Below, piece after piece: positions 1 through 6,370 of a stretch of DNA of 8,464 nt. The DNA is from Chloroflexota bacterium. GTDB taxonomy: Bacteria; Chloroflexota; UBA6077. A model generated the notes under the pieces. That model searched no databases. It was not told the origin of the DNA and worked only from the letters and a program-made list of their open reading frames with translations. The translations under genes and the position numbers were made by a program. The stretch spans positions 1 through 8,464 of the forward strand of contig JAJZQR010000231.1 in NCBI GenBank assembly GCA_021806765.1, written 5' to 3'. Each line of letters begins with the position of its first letter. The first letter of the stretch is position 1.

Positions 1-803
1 GACTGAAGGGCATCCACTTCGCCGTGGATTTCCTCCGGGACAACACCAAGCGGCTGCTGGACGCGGATGAGGGGTCGGAGGCCAGGGGCCGGGGGCCGGG
101 CGACGGGGCGACGGGGCGACGGGGCGACGGGGAGACTCAGCGCTCAGCACTCAGCACTCAGCACTCAGCACTGGGTGAGTTGTCCGCTCAAGGCAAGGAT
201 GTCATCGTCATCGGCGGTGGCGACACCGGCACCGACTGCGTCGGCACCTCCCTGCGCCATGGATGCCGGAGCGTAGTGCAGTTCGAAATCCTGGATAAGC
301 TTCCCGATGCTCGCCAGCCCGAAAACCCGTGGCCGGAGTGGCCCCGGATCCACCGCGTCGACTACGGCCAGCAGGAAGCCATCGCCGTGGCCGGCAGCGA
401 CCCGCGTCAGTACTCCATCATGACCAAGAAGTTCGTGGGGGATGACGACGGTAACGTCAAGGAGGTCCACACCGTTCAGGTGGAGTGGGTGGCGGGCAGC
501 AACGGCCGTCCATCGCCCAGGGAGATTCCCGGTACCGAAAAGGTGTGGCCCGCCCAGTTGGTGCTGCTGAGCATGGGCTTCCTCGGTCCGGAGGATATCC
601 TGCTAGGCCAGCTGGCCGTCCAGCGCGATGAGCGCTCCAACGTGAAGACGGAGCAGGGCGGGTACGCCACCAACGTGAAGGGCGTTTTCGCAGCCGGTGA
701 CGGGCGTAGGGGCCAGAGCCTGGTGGTCTGGGCCATCCACGAAGGCCGCGAGGCAGCCAGGGAGTGCGACCTCTATCTCATGGGGTCGACCATGCTTCCC
801 TGA
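1..803 (+). CDS. gltD: Glutamate synthase (NADPH) small subunit, 3' part; 5' end outside window
   Basis: The small subunit of glutamate synthase carries FAD and NADPH sites and passes electrons to the large subunit, which makes glutamate from glutamine and 2-oxoglutarate in the cytoplasm. Only the second half is here. The reading frame is open from base 3 with no start codon, beginning LKGIHFAVDF, a stretch typical of the middle of GltD. The NADPH-binding motif GGGDTGTDC starts at 213, the conserved NPWPEWP lies near 330-350, and the C-terminal FAD-contact block GVFAAGDGRRGQSLVVWAI is at about 681-737. The protein ends LMGSTMLP, as GltD proteins usually do, with TGA at 801-803. The oddity is the interdomain loop: between RLLDADE and LSAQGK, where the family normally has a linker of roughly a dozen residues, about 30 extra residues are encoded by simple tandem repeats (71-171). 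The frame stays open and conserved on both sides, so the gene looks functional. The identification is strong; whether the insert affects activity is unknown. Confidence 0.95.
   Translation, partial: LKGIHFAVDFLRDNTKRLLDADEGSEARGRGPGDGATGRRGDGETQRSALSTQHSALGELSAQGKDVIVIGGGDTGTDCVGTSLRHGCRSVVQFEILDKLPDARQPENPWPEWPRIHRVDYGQQEAIAVAGSDPRQYSIMTKKFVGDDDGNVKEVHTVQVEWVAGSNGRPSPREIPGTEKVWPAQLVLLSMGFLGPEDILLGQLAVQRDERSNVKTEQGGYATNVKGVFAAGDGRRGQSLVVWAIHEGREAARECDLYLMGSTMLP
71..171 (+). repeat. Three adjacent short tandem-repeat arrays inside gltD
   Basis: Four G-rich heptads (GGGGTCG, GAGGCCA, GGGGCCG, GGGGCCG; 71-98) run into five octamers (GGGCGAC once, GGGGCGAC three times, GGGGAGAC once; 98-136). 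These run into five heptads (TCAGCGC once, TCAGCAC four times; 137-171). They are translated as part of GltD, giving a Gly/Asp/Arg-rich then Ser/Ala/Gln/His-rich segment. Neither 7 nor 8 is a multiple of 3, so gain or loss of one unit would shift the frame. I recall similar repeats as common between genes in Chloroflexota; here they sit inside a conserved enzyme. Confidence 0.93.
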
Positions 804-971
804 CGTTCCGTTGATGCACTCGGGACGCTGAGTCCCATGGTTCAAACCCATCTGCCCCGACCACGATCTGGCCTCCGGCATCAGTGCGGGGCCCTCTACC
901 TGTGATCAGCCGACTTGCGGCGTCTCATTAGTTGGCGGAAATCCTTCGAGGCGGCATGGCTCGCCTCAGGC

Positions 972-989
972 GGCTGACGGTTGGCTGAC
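972..989 (+). promoter_or_regulatory. Possible operator: two GGCTGAC repeats 11 bp apart
   Basis: GGCTGAC occurs at 972-978 and again at 983-989, one helical turn apart, 71 bases before the regulator start codon. Direct repeats with 11-bp spacing on one DNA face suit a protein that binds as a tandem dimer. The motif is short and could be chance, and nothing in the sequence says which protein would bind it. Confidence 0.25.
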
Positions 990-1043
990 TGACTTAAGAG
1001 ACAGGCGTTTATCCGACCCCATCGGAAACCGCGCTAGCAGAAT

Positions 1044-1051
1044 AGGGGGGG
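1044..1051 (+). promoter_or_regulatory. Ribosome-binding site of the LuxR-type regulator
   Basis: A purine run AGGGGGGG lies 8 bases before the ATG at 1060. It supports that ATG as the start, giving a short poorly conserved N-terminal extension of about 45 residues before the ATPase domain. Confidence 0.6.
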
Positions 1052-1059
1052 CAGCTGGT

Positions 1060-3501
1060 ATGTCGCACTCCTTGTCGCAGCCACCGTCGCAGCTCGCGAG
1101 GGATACGGCTGGACTGCGGCATCGTGAAGACAGGAAACCAGCCCTTCTACACCCCACCCTGGAGGAGCAGCGCTACAGCCTGCCCGCGCAACCCACGGCC
1201 CTCATCGGACGCCAGCAGGAGTTGGCCGCGGCGCGGGAAGCCTTGCTGGCTGCAAACGTCCGTCTGCTCACGCTCATCGGTGCCCCCGGCATCGGTAAGA
1301 CGCGGCTGGCCCTCGAAGTTGCGGCGAATCTACAGGACGAGTTCGCCCACGGTGCCTGCCTCGTCGACCTGGCCCCGATCGGCGATCCGGCCCTGGTCGG
1401 CGCTGCCATCGCTCAGGCGCTGGCGGTCAGGGATGGATCCGGCCAGCCGCTGTCCGAGAGCGTGAAGCTCTTTTTGATGCACAAGGAGTTGCTGCTCGTT
1501 CTCGACAACTTCGAGCAGGTGCTCGAGGCGACCCCGGAGGTAGCAGCGCTCCTGGCGGCTTGCCCTCGGCTGAAGATCCTGGCCACCAGCCGAGCGGCCC
1601 TGCACCTGCGCTGGGAACAGCTCTTCCCTGTGCCGTCTCTGGGTCTGCCCGACCTCAAGCAGCTGCCTGCTCCGGATGCGCTGTTGGAGTATCCGGCCGT
1701 GACCCTCTTCGTCGAGCGGGCAAAGGCGATGCGGCCTGGTTTCCGGCTCGGCATCGACAACGCCCGGGCCGTCGCCGAGATCTGTGCCGGCCTGGATGGG
1801 CTGCCACTGGCCATCGAACTGGCTGCCGCACGCATCAATGCCCTGCCGGCCCAGGCCATCCTGGCGCGGCTCGAGCCGCGGCTCGACCTGCTAACGGGGG
1901 GTGCGAGAGACCTGCCGGCCCGACACCAGACGCTGCGGGCAGCAGTCGGTTGGAGCTACGACCTGCTCACGACCGGCGAGCAGGCCCTGTTCAGGATGCT
2001 GGGCGTGTTCGTGGGGGGCTGTACTCTGGAAGCGGCCGAGGCGGTCTGCGGGCCCCGGGGATTGGGGACGGGCGTGCTGGAAGGGCTCGCTTCCCTGGTG
2101 GCGAAGAGCTTGCTGCGGCAGGAGGAGCAGTCGGATGGCCAGCCGCGCTTCCGGCTGTTGGAGACGGTGTGCGAGTACGCCCTGGAGCGGCTGGAGTCCG
2201 GCGGCACGGACGAGGCTGAGGCAACCCGGCGCCGTCACGCTGAGTACTTCCTCGGGTTGGCCAGGCAGGCGGAGCCGCAGCTGTGGGGGCCGCAGCAGGT
2301 GGCGTGGGTGCTCCGCCTGGAGGGGGATCTCGACAACCTGCGGGCTGCGATGGCCTGGAGCACCGGCGAAACCGGAGATGCGCAGCTGGGGTTGAGGTTC
2401 GCCGGTGCGCTGTGGCGCTTCTGGGACCTGCGCGGTCTATTCAGCGAAGGGTGCCGCTGGCTGTCGATGCTGCTCTCCCTGGCGCCTGCCCGCACACCTG
2501 AGCGCGTGAAGGCCCTGAACGGGCTGAGTTTCCTGTTCTTCATGCAGGGCGATGCACCCGCGATGTTGCCGCCGCTGGAGGAGGCCCTGGCGGTGGCGCG
2601 GGAGATCGGGGATGAGCCTGGCATCGCCCTGTCCATGACCAGTCTGGGCGCCGTTGCGTATCTGGGAGGCGAGCTCGATCGCGCGGAGGGGCTGCTGAAG
2701 GAAAGCCTCGCCCTGTTGCGGGCAACGGAGCAGAGAGTCATGGTCCCAAACGCGCTTGCCTGGCTCGCTATGGTCTTCTGGGCGAGAGGTGAGCAGGAGC
2801 GGGCCTTTGCGTTGCTGGAAGAGGGACTGGGGTTCAGTCGGGAACTGGGGGACCCATGGGTCTTCTCTCACACGCTGTTGCTGCTGGGGCAGTGGGAACG
2901 GCACCGAGGTGACTATGAGCGCGCGAAGGTGCTGACCCAGGAGAGCCTGACCATACGGTGCAGCATGAAAGACCGATGGGGCATCGCGGCGTCCCTGTTG
3001 GAGCTGGCGTGCATGGCCGCCAGCCGGGGCTGGTGGGAGCGGGCGGCGCGGCTGTGGGCCGCGGCCGAGGCGCTACGGGAAGGCCTCGGGGCCATCGTGC
3101 TGCCCGGCTTGCAGGGTGATCCGTCCTTCGTCGTGAGCAGCGCGCGTGCAGGACTCGGCGAGGAGGGGTTTGCGATGGCCCAGGCTGCGGGGCGCGCCAT
3201 GTCGTTGGACCAGGCGGTAGCCTATGCCCTCGAAGCAACAGAGCCAGTGTCGCCTGCCCCGGGCCGGCAGCTATCGTCTGCCCTGCCACCGTCTCTCCTG
3301 ACCCTGCGGGAGCAAGAGGTTGCGGTCTTGATCGCTCGGGGTCGCACGAACCAGGAGATTGCGGCCGAGCTGGTGATCTCCAGACGGACGGCCGAGGCCC
3401 ACGCGGCCAATATCCTCAGGAAACTTAGCTTCACATCGCGGGCTCAGGTTGGCGCCTGGTCGGCGGAGCAGGGCCTGCTCCGCTCGTCGGAGCCGGAATA
3501 G
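1060..3501 (+). CDS. STAND-type ATPase / TPR / LuxR-family transcriptional regulator, 813 aa
   Basis: This is a large signal-responsive regulator of the general MalT/LAL architecture: a nucleotide-binding switch domain, helical repeats that sense a ligand or partner, and a DNA-binding tail. The ATPase domain spans about residues 46-280, with Walker A GAPGIGKT at 74-81, Walker B LLLVLDN at 144-150, a sensor-like LATSR at 174-178 and GLPLAIELAAAR at 247-258. A winged-helix-like segment follows (AVGWSYDLL, about 295-303). TPR-like helical hairpins fill about 395-725. The LuxR-type helix-turn-helix occupies about 747-808 (starting LTLREQEVAVL, with TNQEIAAEL and the recognition helix near 775-789). 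All key motifs are intact and no frameshift is seen, so it should be active. The signal and targets cannot be read from the sequence. The gene stands alone with its own ribosome-binding site, and the next gene starts 452 bases further on. A deleted second copy lies at 6211-6316. Confidence 0.93.
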   Translation: MSHSLSQPPSQLARDTAGLRHREDRKPALLHPTLEEQRYSLPAQPTALIGRQQELAAAREALLAANVRLLTLIGAPGIGKTRLALEVAANLQDEFAHGACLVDLAPIGDPALVGAAIAQALAVRDGSGQPLSESVKLFLMHKELLLVLDNFEQVLEATPEVAALLAACPRLKILATSRAALHLRWEQLFPVPSLGLPDLKQLPAPDALLEYPAVTLFVERAKAMRPGFRLGIDNARAVAEICAGLDGLPLAIELAAARINALPAQAILARLEPRLDLLTGGARDLPARHQTLRAAVGWSYDLLTTGEQALFRMLGVFVGGCTLEAAEAVCGPRGLGTGVLEGLASLVAKSLLRQEEQSDGQPRFRLLETVCEYALERLESGGTDEAEATRRRHAEYFLGLARQAEPQLWGPQQVAWVLRLEGDLDNLRAAMAWSTGETGDAQLGLRFAGALWRFWDLRGLFSEGCRWLSMLLSLAPARTPERVKALNGLSFLFFMQGDAPAMLPPLEEALAVAREIGDEPGIALSMTSLGAVAYLGGELDRAEGLLKESLALLRATEQRVMVPNALAWLAMVFWARGEQERAFALLEEGLGFSRELGDPWVFSHTLLLLGQWERHRGDYERAKVLTQESLTIRCSMKDRWGIAASLLELACMAASRGWWERAARLWAAAEALREGLGAIVLPGLQGDPSFVVSSARAGLGEEGFAMAQAAGRAMSLDQAVAYALEATEPVSPAPGRQLSSALPPSLLTLREQEVAVLIARGRTNQEIAAELVISRRTAEAHAANILRKLSFTSRAQVGAWSAEQGLLRSSEPE

Positions 3502-3555
3502 GTACTGGGAATCCGTACTTCTACGAATGCCCATCCCCCCCCTCGTCCGCATAAT
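3436..3555 (+). repeat. Direct repeat copy 1: end of the regulator gene plus 3' flank
   Basis: The last 66 bases of the regulator gene and 54 bases past its stop match 6252-6370. The 47 bases at 3509-3555 align without gaps to 6324-6370 with two differences, including a shared run of eight C and the ending TCCGCATAAT. The upstream coding part matches with one-base gaps and more substitutions. Similarity stops at 3555, one base before the transposase-like remnant can be followed. Confidence 0.9.
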
Positions 3556-3556
3556 G

Positions 3557-3703
3557 TTTTGGCCCCATCTAGCCCAGCTGTGCCGCATCGATCGCCAAGT
3601 TACGCGCAAGGGGCAAACCAAGCGGGAGGTAGCCTACGCTGTGACCAGCCTCTGGCCCCACGAAGCCAACCCGCGACGGCTGCTGGAATTGAACCGAGGC
3701 CAT
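3557..3703 (+). pseudogene. ISAs1-family transposase remnant (C-terminal fragment)
   Basis: One frame reads FWPHLAQLCRIDRQ, then a short basic stretch, then REVAYAVTSL, and finally RRLLELNRGH before TGA at 3704. This follows the order of blocks near the C-terminal part of ISAs1/H-repeat type DDE transposases: a WP..AQ..R..R strand, then E.AY.ITSL, then A..LL.L.RGHW.IEN. The stop codon falls where the family has the conserved Trp after RGH, so TGG has probably become TGA. The next frame continues IDDGLQHL, which weakly echoes IENGLHH, hinting at a frameshift as well. The catalytic domain is missing and no terminal inverted repeats are visible, so this is a dead fragment. The family call rests on recalled motifs rather than a search. 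Confidence 0.7.
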
Positions 3704-3953
3704 TGATGATGGCCTCCAACATCTCGAACCTGCAGCACGAGACTAACATGAGCATCATCAGCAACATGGGTGGCGGGTGGAGGTACGAATACCGTCCGGT
3801 GCCGTAACGGTAGCTTGTTAGATTCGGAGATATCGGTTGATCGGGCGCCAGCTACCGACCCGATCGAGCAGGGCCTGTAGTTCTGGCGGCGGGGGCATGT
3901 CGGAGCGTGCCTTGCAGCAGCGGATCCAGAGGGGATTTCGTGGAGGACGAAAG
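3704..3953. other. Leader and upstream region of the lipoprotein gene
   Basis: No supported gene is present. Two perfect inverted repeats overlap each other: CGGTAGCT (3808-3815) with AGCTACCG (3850-3857), and GATCGGG (3839-3845) with CCCGATC (3859-3865). They could form alternative hairpins in a 5' leader. Arms of 7-8 bp are only mildly unexpected in a region this size. No clear promoter boxes are seen. Confidence 0.4.
3942..3947 (+). promoter_or_regulatory. Ribosome-binding site that fixes the lipoprotein start
   Basis: GGAGGA lies 6 bases before the ATG at 3954. Together with the lipoprotein signal peptide that begins right at that ATG, it rules out the in-frame upstream TTG at 3837, which would add 39 residues and bury the signal peptide. 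Confidence 0.85.
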
Positions 3954-6062
3954 ATGAGGCGCAATTCCGTTCCGGCATTCTCGTACGTCGCGCTCGGAGT
4001 CTGGACGTGTGCCCTGTGCGCCTTCCTATTGGCTGCTTGCGGCGGTGTGGCACCGGTGACGCCTACCAGCAAGCCGCAGCAGCAGTCCTCGGTCACCGAC
4101 AAACCGAACCCAACCAACACGCCAGCCAGCAAGCCGCTGCCGCAGTCCTCAGTCACCGACAAACCGAAGCCAACCAGCACGCCCAATCCAACCCCGCGCC
4201 CGGTACAAATACCCGCGCCGCCCGCGCGGTCAGCCATACCTTCAGGTTCGCCGGCGGAGCAGGCGGTCGCCATGGCAAAGGCTGTAAGTCCTGGCTCTTC
4301 CGACCGCCTAGCGGGCTGGCTGGCGGTCTATGACACTCTGGGCATCCCGGTGCTCGGTCCTGGTCGCAGTCCCCTCGGGAGGACGGGCGATGATCCGATC
4401 GGTCCGGCTTTCTGGCGCGTGTGGTACATGGCCGGCATGACGCGGCCAGGGACTGGTTTTAGCCTCACGGACTTCGCCAAGATGTTCAACGATTCGGCCA
4501 ACCCTTCGTTCGACAGTGTGAAGGCTGGGGAAATACTGCTGCAGGACTTGCGTGCGGCCATCACGTCGAAAGACCGGCAGGTGCAATTGTTCGGCCGCTT
4601 CACGGCGGAGATGGTCAAGCGCGGTCCCTCCTCCGTCGACCTGGAAGACCCAAAGGTGACCGCGGATCAGGTGGTGATCTCGGGGGATCTGGCAGAGCTG
4701 CTCTCCTGGGTGGTAATGCGCGATTTTGTCTTCTCCCTGGCACCGGCGAAAACCTCGTCAACCTGGGAGCGCCCCTACGACGCAGCTCCCGGCAGTGTCC
4801 ACTATAGGTTGGCGTTGCTGAGAGACGCTCCGCCTGTGCCGGTTATCCCTGTCGCTTTCTTGAGCGCGCCGGCATTGGAGCAACAGGGCTGCTCCTCGCT
4901 GGTGAGTGATGACGGCACCTACTGGCTCAACTGGGCGCTGAACAAGATCGTGGGAGGCGGCGTCCAGCTTCCGGGCATGACAGAGGCGACGAAAGGTTTG
5001 GTGGAGCATGTCCAGCTCAAGCGCGGCAAAATGTCGGAGAACATGATCGAGAAGGTCAAGTCCGTCACCAACATTGCGAACACAGTGGCGAATGTCCTCA
5101 CGCTCGCCATGCAGATATCCGCCCTCACGCTCGACTCGTCCATGGAGCCCACTCCACTGGAGCGGACGAAGTCGATCAGGGACGGAAAGGAAGCCAAGGT
5201 CTATTTCCGCCTGACCTACGATCCCGGTAGTCTGCCCGATGGCAAGAACATGTACGCCTGCGTGTCTTCCTACCTGCTCAACGCCTTCGGGGTATCCTTC
5301 AGTCCGCCCGCCTCCGGGCGAATCGCGGGCGCCGAGCTGACCTTTGAAGGTGGAAAGGGATTTGGGAAATACGTTCTATTCGGCGATTACAAACAGCTGC
5401 GCATGGACACCAACGATAACGGCGAAGTGGAGCTATTGGTGCTGGGCAAGGGACAGAAAACAGAACTGCCCTCCGATGCCAAGCCGATGCCGCGCGAGTT
5501 CTCGATTCACGTCCGTGGCCAGCCCGAGGCGGCGACGGGCAACACGATTGCCAACACCTTCTTTGACAGTCTTGCCTTCTGGGTGGCGCCGTCTGCGCCC
5601 GGGCTGATCAACGCGGGTGTGGACATCGCCAAGACGTTCCACTGGGACCTCGGCGAGTTCGTCTATCCCCTCACGGATTGGAATACCGGTTACCGGGTCG
5701 ACCAGCCATGGGGACAGGGGGGACACGTGACCGGGACGATTTGCTCGTTGGACAAGCCCTTCACGCTCCGGTTTACGAATCCGGCTGCGGATATGGTTGG
5801 CAAGTACACTTTCACTCCGTCAGGCAACGGGAGCGGAACGTGGAGCTACTCGGGAACTGCGGTGCAAGGAGTAGTCGAAAACGCGGGAGCCGGCAACTTC
5901 ACCGTCGAAGGTGTAGCAGAGGGTATGCCTGTCATCAAGGTGGGTTCTGGCGAGTGGACCCAGACCACCCACGCCCCGGCCCCGATGGGCACGATAGTTA
6001 CCAAGGGCAATAGCCCAGCCGAGACCCTCGTGCTTGAAACGGCCGAGGGATGTCCAAACTAG
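3954..6062 (+). CDS. Uncharacterised surface lipoprotein with Pro/Thr-rich tether, 702 aa
   Basis: The function is not recognised. The N-terminus is a typical lipoprotein signal: MRRN, a hydrophobic stretch, then lipobox LAAC with the lipidated cysteine at 29, followed by GG. The mature protein should be anchored to the outer face of the membrane. Residues about 33-93 are a Pro/Thr/Ser/Lys-rich flexible tether that contains a 20-residue duplication. The rest is a large extracytoplasmic region: a mixed segment (about 95-320), an amphipathic helix-rich part (about 345-394, including NIANTVANVLTLAMQ), and a probable beta-rich Ig-like part (about 410-520) with DTNDNGEVEL at 485-494, like the conserved turn of bacterial Ig-like domains. 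A C-terminal beta domain (about 590-702) begins TGTICSLDKPFTLRF and includes GTWSYSG and GEWTQTT. Four cysteines (313, 436, 597, 700) remain in the mature part. No catalytic motif is evident. Start and stop are well supported; the domain descriptions are inference. Confidence 0.88.
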   Translation: MRRNSVPAFSYVALGVWTCALCAFLLAACGGVAPVTPTSKPQQQSSVTDKPNPTNTPASKPLPQSSVTDKPKPTSTPNPTPRPVQIPAPPARSAIPSGSPAEQAVAMAKAVSPGSSDRLAGWLAVYDTLGIPVLGPGRSPLGRTGDDPIGPAFWRVWYMAGMTRPGTGFSLTDFAKMFNDSANPSFDSVKAGEILLQDLRAAITSKDRQVQLFGRFTAEMVKRGPSSVDLEDPKVTADQVVISGDLAELLSWVVMRDFVFSLAPAKTSSTWERPYDAAPGSVHYRLALLRDAPPVPVIPVAFLSAPALEQQGCSSLVSDDGTYWLNWALNKIVGGGVQLPGMTEATKGLVEHVQLKRGKMSENMIEKVKSVTNIANTVANVLTLAMQISALTLDSSMEPTPLERTKSIRDGKEAKVYFRLTYDPGSLPDGKNMYACVSSYLLNAFGVSFSPPASGRIAGAELTFEGGKGFGKYVLFGDYKQLRMDTNDNGEVELLVLGKGQKTELPSDAKPMPREFSIHVRGQPEAATGNTIANTFFDSLAFWVAPSAPGLINAGVDIAKTFHWDLGEFVYPLTDWNTGYRVDQPWGQGGHVTGTICSLDKPFTLRFTNPAADMVGKYTFTPSGNGSGTWSYSGTAVQGVVENAGAGNFTVEGVAEGMPVIKVGSGEWTQTTHAPAPMGTIVTKGNSPAETLVLETAEGCPN
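4068..4187 (+). repeat. 60-bp tandem duplication in the lipoprotein tether
   Basis: Two in-frame 60-bp units (4068-4127 and 4128-4187) match at about 51 of 60 positions by eye. Each encodes SKP-x-x-QSSVTDKP-x-PT-x-TP. The length is a multiple of 3, so copy number could change without breaking the frame; that would alter how far the domain stands off the membrane. Confidence 0.9.
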
Positions 6063-6210
6063 CCGAGACCTGGTCATGAATCCCGGGTCACGGGTAACGA
6101 ACCGTGCCGGAGATCCATGCGGCGCGGCGGTCCCGTATCCTATGATTGCAGCACCCTGAGTGCTGGACCCTGGGCGTGGGGGAATGGGGTGAATGCCCTG
6201 TAAGTTCTCC
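6063..6210. other. Spacer after the lipoprotein gene, with weak terminator-like hairpins
   Basis: No gene is seen. CAGCAC/GTGCTG (6149-6165, 5-base loop) and a bulged stem CAC(G)GGT/ACCGTG (6089-6106) could fold downstream of the lipoprotein stop. Neither has a T run, so a terminator role is only possible. Confidence 0.35.
6149..6165 (+). terminator. Weak hairpin after the lipoprotein gene
   Basis: A perfect 6-bp stem, CAGCAC with GTGCTG, encloses the loop CCTGA about 87 bases past the lipoprotein stop. The following bases are GACCCTGGG rather than T-rich, so if it ends transcription it is not a classic intrinsic terminator. Confidence 0.2.
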
Positions 6211-6316
6211 AAACAGCTGCCTGCTCCGGATACGCTGTTGGAGTATGCGGCTCGCGGCTCAGGTTGGCGTCTGGGCGGTGGGGCATGGCCTGCTCCGCTC
6301 GTGAGATCCGAAATAG
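6211..6316 (+). pseudogene. Deleted second copy of the LuxR-type regulator gene
   Basis: Two separate parts of the intact regulator gene are joined here. Bases 6211-6252 match 1657-1698 at about 38 of 42 positions and correspond to residues about 200-213 of the ATPase domain (QLPAPDTLLEYA in this copy). Directly after, 6252-6316 match 3436-3501, the end of the HTH domain; one frame reads AQVGVWAVGHGLLRS and then TGA at 6302. About 1.74 kb between these points is missing, the two parts are in different frames, and everything upstream of residue 200 is gone. It cannot encode a working regulator. The differences from the intact gene suggest a diverged paralogue that decayed, not a very recent copy. 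Confidence 0.88.
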
Positions 6317-6370
6317 GTACCGAGAATCCGTACTTCTACGAATGCCCATCCCCCCCCATGTCCGCATAAT
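6252..6370 (+). repeat. Direct repeat copy 2: regulator gene end plus 3' flank
   Basis: This is the partner of 3436-3555. The match carries on beyond the stop codon for 54 bases, with the same eight-C run and the same TCCGCATAAT ending, after which the two sequences are unrelated. With copy 1 it brackets the transposase remnant and the lipoprotein gene at a distance of about 2.8 kb in direct orientation. Confidence 0.9.

Larger units (their letters stand above)
804..1059. other. Intergenic region between gltD and the LuxR-type regulator
   Basis: No convincing gene is present in these 256 bases. Two small perfect inverted repeats are visible: GGGAC/GTCCC at 822-836 with a 5-base loop, just after the gltD stop, and GAGGCG/CGCCTC at 948-967 with an 8-base loop. 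Neither is followed by a T run, so they are poor intrinsic terminators. A direct repeat GGCTGAC (972-978 and 983-989) lies about 70 bases before the regulator start. I cannot pick out a convincing sigma-70 promoter, but one is expected here because the regulator is unlikely to be co-transcribed with gltD. Confidence 0.6.

Noticed and set aside
71..171. The short repeats as a CRISPR array or as proof that gltD is broken
   Set aside because: The units are 7-8 bp with no spacers, and the gltD frame remains open through the array to the normal C-terminus.
822..967. GGGAC/GTCCC and GAGGCG/CGCCTC hairpins as gltD terminators
   Set aside because: The stems are short and lack T tracts; inverted repeats of this size are expected by chance in GC-rich DNA.
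3506..3533. A larger hairpin TGGG/CCCA around CGTA/TACG just after the regulator gene, as a terminator
   Set aside because: In the second copy the TGGG arm is CGAG, so the outer stem is lost without compensation, and no T run follows.
3533..3541. Eight-C tract as a phase-variable homopolymer
   Set aside because: It lies outside any coding frame that is supported here and has the same length in both copies.
3660..3720. tRNA-like string resembling a T-loop (ATTGAACCGAGGCC)
   Set aside because: No acceptor stem, anticodon arm or D arm can be placed around it, and the bases are explained by the transposase remnant.
3837..3953. An upstream TTG start for the lipoprotein adding 39 residues
   Set aside because: The extra sequence would precede the signal peptide and block lipidation, while the ATG at 3954 has a good GGAGGA at the right distance.
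5409..5438. DTNDNGEVEL in the lipoprotein as an EF-hand calcium loop
   Set aside because: The acidic residue needed at position 12 of the loop is absent (Val), and the motif fits the conserved turn of bacterial Ig-like domains better.
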